Shown here: piece after piece, positions 8,590 to 17,248 of the stretch
Numbering within the stretch: the first letter of the stretch is position 1
How the letters are laid out: every line of letters begins with the position of its first letter
From: MADRE2 sp964397015
Lineage (GTDB): Bacteria > Desulfobacterota > Desulfobacteria > Desulfobacterales > Desulfobacteraceae
Assembly (NCBI GenBank): GCA_964397015.1
Contig: CAYNHL010000031.1
Span: forward strand, 1-30,850
Length of the DNA stretch: 30,850 nucleotides
Reading direction: 5' to 3'
Program-made: the position numbers and the translations under genes
The notes under the pieces: generated by a model
What the model was told of the DNA's origin: nothing
Database searches by the model: none
Seen by the model: only the letters and a program-made list of their open reading frames with translations

Positions 8590-9555
8590 CTAAAGAAGAA
8601 TGAAAGCGATGACAGCAAGCATGATTCGATAATACCCGAAGAGGGCAAGCCCGTGATCCTTGATGTAGGCTACAAGCCATTTAACGGAAAGCCATGCAGC
8701 GGCAAAAGAACTGATAATACCGGCAAGCGGCAGGACGAAGCCATATGAAAGCATGACCTGGCTGCCGCTTTGCATCATTTCATATGCTGTGGCACTGCAC
8801 AATGTAATCAGCCCCAGAAGAAAACTGAACTCGACGGCTACCGGAAGCGTCAGCCCGGCTGCCAGGCCGCCCAGGATAGTTGCCAGGCTGCGGCTTATGC
8901 CGGGCCACATCGCGATTACCTGGAAAAGACCTATTATAAAAGCCTGCTTCATCCGGATTTCATCAATGGACCTTGTGGCACCTGACGGTTTGAACAGCCG
9001 GGTTTCGGTCACCAGGAGAATGACGGCTCCGCCGGCCAGCCAGCCCGTGATAACCGGCATCATACCGAACAGGTAAGACTTGATGACCGTATTGAAAGTC
9101 AAACCGATCACAGCAGCCGGTATAAAGGCCAGCACGAGCTTTCCTGCCAGGTCAAGGCCGGCGGGATCACGGCCGGCCAGGCCAAGGAGCATCTGCCTGA
9201 CCCTGTCACGGTAAAGCCCGGTTACGGCAAGAATGGCACCGAACTGTATAATGACGGCATAGGCATCGGCTGTCTTTTTTGCAGACGGGGTGTCTGTAAA
9301 TCCCATAAGGTGCTGGGCGACAAGCAGATGACCTGTAGAACTTACGGGCAGGTATTCGGTGATACCTTCAATTATGCCAAGCACCAGGGCGTGGGAAAAC
9401 AAAAACTGCCCGGTGCCGGAAACACTGCCTGCAAGCAGGAGGAACACCAGGCATCCCAGGGCGGAAAAAACAAGAAGCATCCCGGTTTTCCTCCATGATC
9501 GAGGATGATCATTTTTTTTCACCCTGTCTTTCACACCTTTCTTAAAATCTGCCAT
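8590..9555 (-). CDS. uppP: Undecaprenyl-diphosphatase
   Basis: This integral membrane enzyme removes a phosphate from undecaprenyl diphosphate, recycling the lipid carrier for peptidoglycan and polysaccharide synthesis. The BacA/UppP motifs are clear: 'GIIEGITEYLPVSSTGH' early in the protein and 'WPGISRSLATILGG' past the middle, with several hydrophobic helices. At 321 residues it is about 50 longer than most family members. The extra N-terminal stretch is basic and then hydrophobic ('MLLVFSALGCLVFLLLAG'), and may add a transmembrane segment. The start ATG overlaps the selB stop as TAATG, with AAGGA just before it, so translation is coupled. Why it is cotranscribed with selB is unclear. Confidence 0.92.
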   Translation of the reverse strand: MADFKKGVKDRVKKNDHPRSWRKTGMLLVFSALGCLVFLLLAGSVSGTGQFLFSHALVLGIIEGITEYLPVSSTGHLLVAQHLMGFTDTPSAKKTADAYAVIIQFGAILAVTGLYRDRVRQMLLGLAGRDPAGLDLAGKLVLAFIPAAVIGLTFNTVIKSYLFGMMPVITGWLAGGAVILLVTETRLFKPSGATRSIDEIRMKQAFIIGLFQVIAMWPGISRSLATILGGLAAGLTLPVAVEFSFLLGLITLCSATAYEMMQSGSQVMLSYGFVLPLAGIISSFAAAWLSVKWLVAYIKDHGLALFGYYRIMLAVIAFILL

Positions 9556-11468
9556 TATCCTTTTTTCCTGAGCTGGCGAGTATCCCCTACCCGGATGGTA
9601 AGATTGATCGAATCAAAATATTCGATCAGGGGAATGACAAATTTTCTTGAAATAGCGGTCATGTCCTTGAATTCGGGGGTCGTAATTTCACCGTGTTCCT
9701 TTAAAAATTCCACGAGTTTTCTTTCAAGACCGGCAATGGCGGCCGAGTCAAAATACAGATCATCCTTTGTCTTGACTATCTTTTCCTCCGCTATGAGCAT
9801 GTTCAGCACATCCCTGGCTGTTTTCCCATCCACGGACAAAGACTCGCAGATCGTTCTGAAAAAAGGTGGTGTCAAGCCGCTTTCCCTGTAGGTTGACAGG
9901 ATTTTTTCCTTTATTTCATGCTGGTCCACCTGGAGAGCGACAGTATGCCCTGACATCTTGATCAGGTTCTTGTCCTGTACAAGCACGCCTTCTTTTTCCA
10001 GGCGGGAAAACACCAGGTTGAAAAATCTTGGGTCGTCTATGTACTGGAACTTGGACTTGAGTTCCTGGGTGGGCATCCCTTCCTTGAGCGGGTTTTTTTC
10101 GTGATATGCCTTGAGTTTAGCCACGGCCTGTTCCTTGAACCAGGTAAAGACATCACCATGGATGTAGACCTGGCGGTCCTTGTCCGACAGGATCAACTGC
10201 TGTCTGGCCAGCATTTTCTGCAAAACAGCTGTCAACTGTTTATCCGGGATGTTGGTCATCACCCTCAGATCCTTGAAAGAAAGGCCCTTGAATCCTTTTG
10301 AACTCACCGCAAAGGAAACCGATCCCTCTTGATCATCGGCATTCAAAGCCGTCAATCCGGCCATGACGGCCGGATCTGCAAACCGGTGCTTTCTTGCGGC
10401 CGGATTCAGGATCTTGCCGCCCCCGATGGTCCGGACAGGTGAATAGCTCCTGATAACATAACGGTCATCCTTTATGCAGCACACCGGTGATTCGAGGCGG
10501 AACTGCACAAAAGCCGACTCACCGGGAGCTATTTCCTTGCGGTCCAGCAGGACCATATGACCTGAAATATCACTGGTGCCATAATGAAAACGAATTTTCA
10601 TCCTGTTTTTTACCGGACGGGCATTGCTTTCCAGGAAAACAAAAAAAGCGTCCACCATAAAGCTTTCCAGCAGGGTATCCGGTGTTGACAGTATATCACC
10701 CCGGTCCACGGATTCTTTGTCCAGGCCCTGGAAATTAATGGCCGTCCTTGTCCCGGCCGTGGCAGTTTCCATGCTGTCATTGTGGACCTGGATACCGCGG
10801 ACCCTGGATACAATGTGTTTGGGATACACCATTACATCATTGCCCACACGGATACTGCCCGACATCAGGGTGCCGGTTATTACCGTTCCAAAACCCTTCA
10901 TGGAAAAAACCCGGTCTACCGGCAGCCTGAAAATGGAAGAGAACCGCCGGTCCGGCAGTTCTTTGCAGATAAGTTCCAGGGCGGCCAGAAAATCTTCAAG
11001 TCCCTGGCCGGTTGCAGATGAAACCGGGATTACAGGTTTGTCTTCCAGAAATGTATCCCGGGTAAATTCCCTGATATCTTCAAATGCCAGTTCCAGAAGG
11101 TCTTCATCCACCATATCGGTCTTGGTCATTGCCACCAGTCCGTACTCGACTCCCATCAGGCTGCAGATTTCCATATGTTCCCGGGTCTGGGGCATGACAC
11201 CTTCGTCAGCCGCAATTACCATGACAACGATATCGATCCCGGAGGAACCTGCCACCATGTTCTTGACAAATTTTTCATGACCCGGCATATCCACGATCCC
11301 GATCAATGTTCCACTGGAAAGCACAAGTGAGGCAAACCCGAGTTCAATGGTTATACCCCGCTGCTTCTCCTCTTTGAGACGGTCGGTTTCAACTCCTGTC
11401 AATGCCTTGACCAGGCTGGTCTTTCCATGATCAATATGGCCGGCGGTGCCTAAAATAATGTGATCCAA
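9555..11468 (-). CDS. selB: Selenocysteine-specific elongation factor SelB
   Basis: SelB is a GTPase that carries Sec-tRNA(Sec) to the ribosome and binds the SECIS hairpin next to UGA. The 637-residue protein starts with an EF-Tu-like G domain: GHIDHGKTS (10-18), RGIT (37-40), DMPGHE (60-65) and TKTD (115-118, the SelB variant of NKxD). Beta-barrel domains follow, and then a long C-terminal half with winged-helix repeats that bind RNA. The start is TTG with AAGGA eight bases upstream; no closer ATG fits the conserved N-terminus. It follows the small membrane protein gene by 25 bases and overlaps uppP. Its expected client is the fdhA UGA at 4845-4847. selA, selC and selD are not in the window. 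Confidence 0.95.
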   Translation of the reverse strand: MDHIILGTAGHIDHGKTSLVKALTGVETDRLKEEKQRGITIELGFASLVLSSGTLIGIVDMPGHEKFVKNMVAGSSGIDIVVMVIAADEGVMPQTREHMEICSLMGVEYGLVAMTKTDMVDEDLLELAFEDIREFTRDTFLEDKPVIPVSSATGQGLEDFLAALELICKELPDRRFSSIFRLPVDRVFSMKGFGTVITGTLMSGSIRVGNDVMVYPKHIVSRVRGIQVHNDSMETATAGTRTAINFQGLDKESVDRGDILSTPDTLLESFMVDAFFVFLESNARPVKNRMKIRFHYGTSDISGHMVLLDRKEIAPGESAFVQFRLESPVCCIKDDRYVIRSYSPVRTIGGGKILNPAARKHRFADPAVMAGLTALNADDQEGSVSFAVSSKGFKGLSFKDLRVMTNIPDKQLTAVLQKMLARQQLILSDKDRQVYIHGDVFTWFKEQAVAKLKAYHEKNPLKEGMPTQELKSKFQYIDDPRFFNLVFSRLEKEGVLVQDKNLIKMSGHTVALQVDQHEIKEKILSTYRESGLTPPFFRTICESLSVDGKTARDVLNMLIAEEKIVKTKDDLYFDSAAIAGLERKLVEFLKEHGEITTPEFKDMTAISRKFVIPLIEYFDSINLTIRVGDTRQLRKKG

Positions 11469-11493
11469 ATTGACTGTCCTTCAAATATCTGTA

Positions 11494-11664
11494 TCAGGAT
11501 GGTTTTCGTTTAAACAGCTTTATACCGTATACAAGCGCCACCAGAAACAGGCCCAGCAGAGCTCCCTTGACGGTTCCCCATTCAGGGTGGAAAAGCCGTG
11601 TCAGGAAAATACCGCATATCAACCCGATAATCAATCGAATTACAAATATGAGTGCTTCATTCAT
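11494..11664 (-). CDS. Small two-helix membrane protein
   Basis: This predicted 56-residue protein consists almost entirely of two hydrophobic segments ('ALIFVIRLIIGLICGIF' and 'ALLGLFLVALVYGIKLF') around a short loop, with a basic end (KRKPS). I do not recognise a family. The ATG at 11664 has AAGGGA nine bases upstream. The frame is open to a TTG at 11688, but that lies further from a good ribosome-binding site. A strong promoter and a palindrome precede it, and selB follows after 25 bases, so it is probably the first gene of the selB-uppP operon. Gene context is the main reason to believe it is real. Confidence 0.6.
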   Translation of the reverse strand: MNEALIFVIRLIIGLICGIFLTRLFHPEWGTVKGALLGLFLVALVYGIKLFKRKPS

Positions 11665-11687
11665 TGACCAAAATCCCTTTTTATCCA

Positions 11688-11702
11688 AGGTTAAAATAAC
11701 CT
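11688..11702. promoter_or_regulatory. Palindrome at the predicted transcription start
   Basis: AGGTTA-AAA-TAACCT is a perfect inverted repeat placed just downstream of the minus-strand -10 at 11706-11711. It would overlap or follow the transcription start of the small-protein/selB/uppP operon. It could be an operator or a 5' hairpin of the mRNA. No regulator is identified. Confidence 0.35.
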
Positions 11703-11705
11703 AAT

Positions 11706-11734
11706 ATCATAGCCAAACCCGGAAAGATGGTCAA
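11706..11734 (-). promoter_or_regulatory. Promoter of the selB operon
   Basis: TTGACC (11729-11734) and TATGAT (11706-11711) on the minus strand are separated by 17 bases, a near-consensus sigma-70 promoter. It faces away from the tRNA-His promoter. Confidence 0.7.
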
Positions 11735-11750
11735 TGCAAAAAAAAAGCTG

Positions 11751-11779
11751 TTGAAGTTTGTTAAAAATTTTGATAGATA
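11751..11779 (+). promoter_or_regulatory. Promoter of tRNA-His
   Basis: TTGAAG (11751-11756) and TAGATA (11774-11779) have a 17-base spacer. The tRNA starts 12 bases after the -10 element, leaving a very short leader. Confidence 0.6.
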
Positions 11780-11791
11780 ACCCGAGTTTGC

Positions 11792-11868
<77 letters not shown>

Positions 11869-11908
11869 CACAGTCCTGAAATGCCTGTTGCGTGCATGGA
11901 AATGCCCA

Positions 11909-13834
11909 TTGAACTCATCCGGTCAAAACCCTACATATGAAATGCTGGAACAGCGTGTGCTGGATCTTGAGGCAGAACTGAAATCCCTCAGGCAGACCAG
12001 GCGCAAGGCCGAGTCCATACGCACCCAGCACATGGGATTCCTCGATTTTTTACCCTACCCGGTACTGATCCGTGATACACAGGAACGGATCACTTATGTA
12101 AATCCTGCCTTTACCAGGACTTTCAAATGGACTCTGGAAGAACTCAGGGGCACGACCGGCAAACAATATGTGCCGGTATACCTGCGCAGCCAGCTCAATG
12201 CCAGGATCAAGGCCATGCTGCAGAAAGACACCACCCTCAGGATGAAGACCCGGCGGCTTACAAAGGACGGCAAGATGCTCAAGGTAGCCATGCGGGTCGG
12301 CATCCAGAAAGACCAGAACCAGGAACCGGCAGCCATAATCTCGGTGCTCAGGGACATCACCATGGAAGACCGGATCGACAAGAACCGGGAGGCCGTCAAC
12401 CGCATCAGCCTGGCTCTGCCACAGTATCCCGAGCTCAGGAAACTTTTATCCTATATCACACATGAAATCAAAGACCTTCTCAAGGCCGAAGTTGCCAATA
12501 TCATCCTGCTGGATAGTAAAAGCAGGGAATTTTTTTTTCTCAGCTCAGGCCATGACGATCCTCTGACCCGTGAAAAAATCGAAAAAATTCGATTGTCCGT
12601 GGATGACATGCTCTCCGGGCAGGTGATAAAAACCGGAAAGCCCATGATCGTAACAGATGCTGAAGACCAGGGAGCCCAGTACCGCCTCAGGGACCAGAAA
12701 CTTGGATACCAGGTCAAAAACGTTATCCTGGTACCCCTGAGAATCCAGGACAGGATCATAGGGGTATTAACCGCCGACAATAAAACCGAAGGACAGTTTG
12801 ACCAGACCGACCTTGAAACCATGAGCACCATTGCCGGCACCGTGGCTCTATCCATTGAAAATGCCCGGGTAACACGGGAACTGAGAAAAGCGTACGAAGA
12901 TCTTAAAGGATTGAATGCCGCCAAGGACAAGATGATACATCACCTCTCCCATGAGCTGAAAACGCCGGTGGCCGTGCTGCTGAGTTCCGTAACGGTATTG
13001 TCCAGGCGCCTGTCCGACCTGCCGGAAGATACCTGGAAACCCACCATCGAGCGTATAAAACGAAACCTGAACCGTATACTGGAAATCCAGTACGAAGTGG
13101 ATGATATAATCAAGCAGAAGGACACCCTGCCGGGCAGGATACTGACCATGATCCTTGACCAGTGTAAAGATGAACTGGAATCACTGATTGCAGAGCATAC
13201 CGGCGAGAAAGATGTCATAAAAAAAGTCAGGGAAAAAGTGAACACCCTTTTCTGGCCCAGGGACCCGGCAATTGAAGATATTGCCCTGGATCAGTTCGTA
13301 AGGGACAGGCTTGAGAAGAAAAAGCCGCTGTTTTCCCATCGCCGGATCAAGATTGTCCTGAATCTGTCCCCGTCTCCTTTGATCCGCATGCCGGCGGACC
13401 CCCTGAAAAAAATCATAGACGGCCTGGTAAAAAATGCTGTCGAGAACACACCGGACCAGGGGAAGATCACCATCACTGTCGGTCCGGGTGAAAAAGGAAC
13501 TTTTCTGGATATCACCGACGAGGGCACAGGAATTGTCCCTGAGGCCCAAAAGCACATTTTCGAGGGATTTTTTGCCACCCAGGACACCTTGAAGTATTCA
13601 TCCAAAAACCCCTATGATTTCAATGCCGGCGGCAAGGGGGCAGACCTGCTGCGCATGAAAATTTTTTCCGAACGTTTCAATTTCACCATCAACCTGTCAT
13701 CAAGGCGCTGCAGCAACCTTCTTGAAGCCGAAGATGTCTGTCCGGGATCCGTGGAAAAATGCAGCAGGGTTTCGGCTCCCGGCCGGCCTGGATGTGACGG
13801 GACCACTACGGTTAAACTTGTTTTCCCCTCCTGA
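11909..13834 (+). CDS. PAS-GAF sensor histidine kinase
   Basis: This is a sensor kinase without transmembrane segments, so probably cytoplasmic. In order: a short coiled coil opening with PTYEMLEQRVLDLEAELK, a PAS domain (about 45-160, 'FLDFLPYPVLIRDTQERITYVNPAF'-type start), a GAF domain (about 170-325), a HisKA helix with the phospho-acceptor motif HLSHELKTP (His about 348) and an HATPase domain. The HATPase has N-box DGLVKNAVENTPD, G1 DEGTGI and a G2-like GGKGADLLRMK. No receiver domain is attached. The TTG start at 11909 keeps the PTYE-LEQR opening seen in many deltaproteobacterial kinases and has GGA eight bases upstream. TTG at 11888 and ATG at 11942 are alternatives. Its partner may be the GGDEF protein 130 bases downstream or a distant regulator; that is inference. 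Confidence 0.88.
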   Translation: MNSSGQNPTYEMLEQRVLDLEAELKSLRQTRRKAESIRTQHMGFLDFLPYPVLIRDTQERITYVNPAFTRTFKWTLEELRGTTGKQYVPVYLRSQLNARIKAMLQKDTTLRMKTRRLTKDGKMLKVAMRVGIQKDQNQEPAAIISVLRDITMEDRIDKNREAVNRISLALPQYPELRKLLSYITHEIKDLLKAEVANIILLDSKSREFFFLSSGHDDPLTREKIEKIRLSVDDMLSGQVIKTGKPMIVTDAEDQGAQYRLRDQKLGYQVKNVILVPLRIQDRIIGVLTADNKTEGQFDQTDLETMSTIAGTVALSIENARVTRELRKAYEDLKGLNAAKDKMIHHLSHELKTPVAVLLSSVTVLSRRLSDLPEDTWKPTIERIKRNLNRILEIQYEVDDIIKQKDTLPGRILTMILDQCKDELESLIAEHTGEKDVIKKVREKVNTLFWPRDPAIEDIALDQFVRDRLEKKKPLFSHRRIKIVLNLSPSPLIRMPADPLKKIIDGLVKNAVENTPDQGKITITVGPGEKGTFLDITDEGTGIVPEAQKHIFEGFFATQDTLKYSSKNPYDFNAGGKGADLLRMKIFSERFNFTINLSSRRCSNLLEAEDVCPGSVEKCSRVSAPGRPGCDGTTTVKLVFPS

Positions 13835-13963
13835 TACCGGATAATAACCGATACCGGTTACCCCGACCCGGCCCCGGCATCCTGGCATGAGAGTTGCAAT
13901 TCTATCCTCACCGTACAACCGGTTTGATTTTAACAAAACCATACATACTGTGCGGAGGCAGAC

Positions 13964-15043
13964 ATGGCCCGATTGATCCAGGAGATTTCTTCAAAATTAC
14001 ACACTCTTTTCAACCCGTTCCGCCATGGCAGGGCCAAAGCACCCGGTCACGGGGAACTTGCCAGGCATATCCTGGACATCCAGCAGCAGCAGACAGTGGA
14101 TGACATCATCCGCTGCAGCACCAGGTGCCTGGAGAACTACATGGTACTGTCCATGTTCGCCTTTGCCGTTCAAACCCGCCGGCAAATCGATGTATGGCTG
14201 AATTCCAAGGCATATGAAAAGCCCTTGAAGCGTATTGTCTCAATGGATTTCAAGCGGTCAAACACAGTTGAATTTCATTTCTTTGAAAATGAGGACAATA
14301 CCACGTACCGACATCCTCAGGATTTTCAAATACCGGGTCTCATAACCTTCGATCCTGACGGCACCGGCCGCATTACCAGGGCTTACCTGGCCGTGTCCCA
14401 CCCTGTTACGCCAAGGCATGAAGCCATCATTCAACTGGTAACCCAGAGCTGCGCCCATGCAATCCACAGCAGGCAGAAATTCCAGGCATTGTCAGATGCA
14501 GCCGCCCTGGACCCCCTGACCGGATGCTGCAGCAGGCAGGAATTCACCCGTGTTCTGACACGCCATATCGCGGATGCTGTAAGACATGTCAATGACCTGT
14601 CCCTCCTTAAATTCAACCTGGACAACTTTGGAACACTGAACGACCGGTATGGCCGGAAAACCGGAGATCAGATCCTCGAGGATATCGCCGCACTGGTCCA
14701 CGAAAACATCCGGCAGGGCGATGTAGCCGCCCGGTGTACAGGGGATGAATTCGCCGTCATTCTGCCCCAGACCGGTATACGGGAGGCCATGGTGCTTTCG
14801 GAGAGGCTCAGGACCCTCGTATCGGCCGCACCTCTCGGTCACGGCCCTGAAAGTTTAAGGCTGACAGCAAGTTTCGGTGTGGCGGAGCTGGACCATGAAT
14901 GCTCCGATATCACGCAATTGATTGAAGAAGCTGACGACATGATGCACAAGGCCAAATCCAGGGGGAAAAACCTGGTCATGCCCGGCATATTGCAGGTTTT
15001 TCCCCTGACCGGTCCCCATGGATTTGTTGAAACCTGCGTATAA
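13964..15043 (+). CDS. Degenerate GGDEF-domain protein
   Basis: This 359-residue soluble protein has an N-terminal sensory-type region (about 35-170, possibly GAF-like) and a C-terminal GGDEF domain starting at DPLTG (183-187). In active diguanylate cyclases the first metal-binding aspartate sits in the DIDxFK strand; here it is asparagine (N218 in FNLDNFG). The GGDEF signature is TGDEF (259-263). The inhibitory c-di-GMP site RxxD is intact as RQGD (250-253), exactly five residues before the signature. The protein may therefore bind c-di-GMP or GTP rather than make c-di-GMP. GGAGG lies five bases before the ATG. It follows the PAS-GAF kinase in the same direction, so a shared signalling role is plausible. 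Confidence 0.85.
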   Translation: MARLIQEISSKLHTLFNPFRHGRAKAPGHGELARHILDIQQQQTVDDIIRCSTRCLENYMVLSMFAFAVQTRRQIDVWLNSKAYEKPLKRIVSMDFKRSNTVEFHFFENEDNTTYRHPQDFQIPGLITFDPDGTGRITRAYLAVSHPVTPRHEAIIQLVTQSCAHAIHSRQKFQALSDAAALDPLTGCCSRQEFTRVLTRHIADAVRHVNDLSLLKFNLDNFGTLNDRYGRKTGDQILEDIAALVHENIRQGDVAARCTGDEFAVILPQTGIREAMVLSERLRTLVSAAPLGHGPESLRLTASFGVAELDHECSDITQLIEEADDMMHKAKSRGKNLVMPGILQVFPLTGPHGFVETCV

Positions 15044-15156
15044 CCAGACGTCAGACTGTAGGTTTTTTCCTGCACTTTTACAGGCTGCACCATCAAAAAA
15101 TGTGCACCACCGGGTTATCAGCCTGCTGGCCGGCATGGTTCCCCGGATATACTTGC

Positions 15157-15276
15157 TGAAGGAAAAATCATTCATTCTTTGCAGACAGCTCCTCTGAAAA
15201 AGCTTTAAAAATCATGGATACCCTATTCATATCAGCACATTGTCCTCTTTTCTATTTTTGAATGATTTTTCCTTCA
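15157..15276. repeat. 18-bp perfect inverted repeat, 120-bp element
   Basis: The arm at 15157-15174 (TGAAGGAAAAATCATTCA) is the exact reverse complement of 15259-15276, with 84 bases between. The right arm covers the stop codon of the response regulator gene (15274-15276). The left arm lies 113 bases past the GGDEF gene stop. It could be a bidirectional 3' structure between convergent genes, or a small terminal-inverted-repeat element. No target-site duplication is obvious. Confidence 0.7.
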
Positions 15277-16641
15277 CTTTGGCCTGAAAGTGTCGACATC
15301 CAGCCCGTATTTCTTGATCAGGGCATAAAAATCCGCCCGGTACTTTCCGGCATGCCGGGCTGCCTGGGTCACGTTTCCCCCGGTCAAAGAAAGCAGTTTT
15401 GTAATATAGTCTTTTTCAAACTTGCATTTTGCCGTTTTCAATGTCTGTACAGGATTCAAAGAATCTTTATTCACCTCATTTTTATCCAGGATCAGGTCCG
15501 CATCTATCACCCTGCGTGTGCTGATTGCCACTGCATACTCGATCACATTTTTAAGTTCCCTGACATTTCCCGGCCAGTGATAGGACAGGATTTTATCCAT
15601 GGCAGAAGAGCTCAGGCGCCGGATGCCTTTGTTCATAAGCCCGGCGTACTGGTCCAGAAAATGAGCTGCAAGATATGGAATACATTCGAGCCGTTCACGT
15701 AACGGAGGAACATGTATGGGAATCACATGAATACGGTAATAAAGATCTTTTCTAAAGTCATTTCGGGCGACCTTGGATTCAAGATCCTCGTTGGTTGCGG
15801 CAATGAAGCGGACATCGAGTTTAATGTCATGGCCCGCGCCCAGCGGGTGAAACTCGTTTTCCTGCAGCACCCGAAGCAGTTTGACCTGCATGGGAAGAGG
15901 GACCTGTGATATCTCGTCAAAAAAAAATGTCCCTTCCTGGGCCTGGGATAAAAACCCTTTTTTGCGGGTATTGGCCCCTGTGAAAGCACCTTTTTCATAA
16001 CCGAAAAGCTCGCTTTCAAAAAGCGATTCCGGCAGTGCGGCGCAATTGACCGCAATGAAAGGTTTTTTCTTTCTCGAACTTGCCAGGTGCACCGACTTGG
16101 CGATCAGCTCCTTTCCGGTGCCGCTCTCCCCTGTTATAAGAACTGTTGAATCTGTTGAAGCAGCCTGCTGGACTCGCTTTAAAACATCTATCATCACATC
16201 GCTTCTGCAGATGATGTTCTCCATTCCCAGCTGTTCGGAAACCATGTTCCTGAGATTCTGGACTTCCTTTGACAGGCTGCTTTTTTCAAGACAGTTTTTT
16301 ACCTGAAGCATGAGCTCCGTATCGTCAAAAGGCTTGGTCAGATAAGTAAAAGCCCCTTTTTTCATGGCATCCACTGCGGCTTCTATGGTGCCGTAGGCGG
16401 TCAGGATGATCACGGGAAGCCCGGGAATCAGCTCGCGCAATGACTGCATGAGCGCCACCCCGTTCCCGTCCTGGAGCTTGTAATCCAGCAGCGCAAGGTC
16501 GAAGTCTGGATCTTTTTTAACTATATCCAGGGCCTGTTCGAAACCCAGGGCAGATGAAACGTTGTATCCGCCGGCTTCGAGCCTGAACCTGAGCACGGTC
16601 ACGATGGATACATCGTCATCCACCACCAGCAGCTTATTCAT
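15274..16641 (-). CDS. Sigma-54 response regulator, NtrC/GlrR type
   Basis: This DNA-binding regulator activates sigma-54 promoters after phosphorylation. The 455-residue protein has a receiver domain (phospho-acceptor D53 in LLDYKLQDG, T81, K103), an AAA+ domain with Walker A GESGTGKE (171-178), the sigma-54 contact loop GAFTGA (218-223) and a Walker B at GTFFFDEI (237-244), and a Fis-type helix-turn-helix near the end (GGNVTQAARHAGKYRADFY). AAGGGG lies eight bases before the ATG, which overlaps the upstream lipoprotein stop by eight bases. The operon order kinase-lipoprotein-regulator matches GlrK-QseG-GlrR of enterobacteria. Its target promoters are not evident in this window. Confidence 0.92.
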   Translation of the reverse strand: MNKLLVVDDDVSIVTVLRFRLEAGGYNVSSALGFEQALDIVKKDPDFDLALLDYKLQDGNGVALMQSLRELIPGLPVIILTAYGTIEAAVDAMKKGAFTYLTKPFDDTELMLQVKNCLEKSSLSKEVQNLRNMVSEQLGMENIICRSDVMIDVLKRVQQAASTDSTVLITGESGTGKELIAKSVHLASSRKKKPFIAVNCAALPESLFESELFGYEKGAFTGANTRKKGFLSQAQEGTFFFDEISQVPLPMQVKLLRVLQENEFHPLGAGHDIKLDVRFIAATNEDLESKVARNDFRKDLYYRIHVIPIHVPPLRERLECIPYLAAHFLDQYAGLMNKGIRRLSSSAMDKILSYHWPGNVRELKNVIEYAVAISTRRVIDADLILDKNEVNKDSLNPVQTLKTAKCKFEKDYITKLLSLTGGNVTQAARHAGKYRADFYALIKKYGLDVDTFRPK

Positions 16642-17248
16642 CAGGCGTACCCCTTATTTTCTCTATGGTTCCCATGTCAATCTCCTTGAGCTGCCTGATC
16701 TGGGTTTCAAGCCGCCTTATCTCCCGTTTCAGTTCCTCCTGCTCCTGCTCAAGCAGCATGTTCTGCTCTTTGAGAAACGCCATCTCATTGTCAAGCACCT
16801 CGAGCATTTTCTCGTTAAATTCCGACTGTTTCAATACATCCCTGGCCTCTTTGAGTATGGCTTCAACCAGGGACGCTGTACCGGACAAAGTTGCAGGATC
16901 GCTTTTGATACCGGCCTGTTCCAGGCATTCCAGGGCCTTGTCAAGATCTCTTTCAGGGTTGTCCGGATGGGCGTACAGCAACCCTTTTTGAAAAACAGCC
17001 CCATACCGGTCTTCAGGCAAAATTTTTCTGGCCGCACGGTTTTCAGCCATGGCGGCACTGAAATTTTTCTTGTCTGCCTGCCTGGCTGCGTTGATCATGT
17101 GGGCCCTGGCCTTATCGCCTTCAATGGTCTCAAAGGACACCCTGGGATAATACCGGTACTGGCAGCCCGTCAGGGCAAGCGCCAGGATCATGCCACAGGC
17201 AATGTAAATGATATCTGTGTGCCGCTGCCGGGTTCGCTTTTTGCCCAT
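16634..17248 (-). CDS. QseG-like lipoprotein with coiled coil
   Basis: This is a predicted 204-residue lipoprotein. A basic start and a hydrophobic stretch end in the lipobox LTGC (Cys about 29). A helical, possibly TPR-like region follows (about 40-120), and then a strongly charged coiled coil (about 130-195). The ATG at 17248 has GAGGAG four bases upstream and lies inside the kinase gene, giving a 61-base overlap. It sits between a kinase and a GlrR-type regulator, exactly where QseG/YfhG sits in enterobacteria. There QseG is an outer-membrane lipoprotein that controls the kinase. Sequence similarity to QseG is not demonstrated here; the analogy is from position, lipobox and coiled coil. 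Confidence 0.78.
   Translation of the reverse strand: MGKKRTRQRHTDIIYIACGMILALALTGCQYRYYPRVSFETIEGDKARAHMINAARQADKKNFSAAMAENRAARKILPEDRYGAVFQKGLLYAHPDNPERDLDKALECLEQAGIKSDPATLSGTASLVEAILKEARDVLKQSEFNEKMLEVLDNEMAFLKEQNMLLEQEQEELKREIRRLETQIRQLKEIDMGTIEKIRGTPDE

Noticed and set aside
15044..15156. Possible gene or terminator just after the GGDEF gene
   Set aside because: Short GC-rich stems are present but no T-run follows, and open frames here are short and without motifs.
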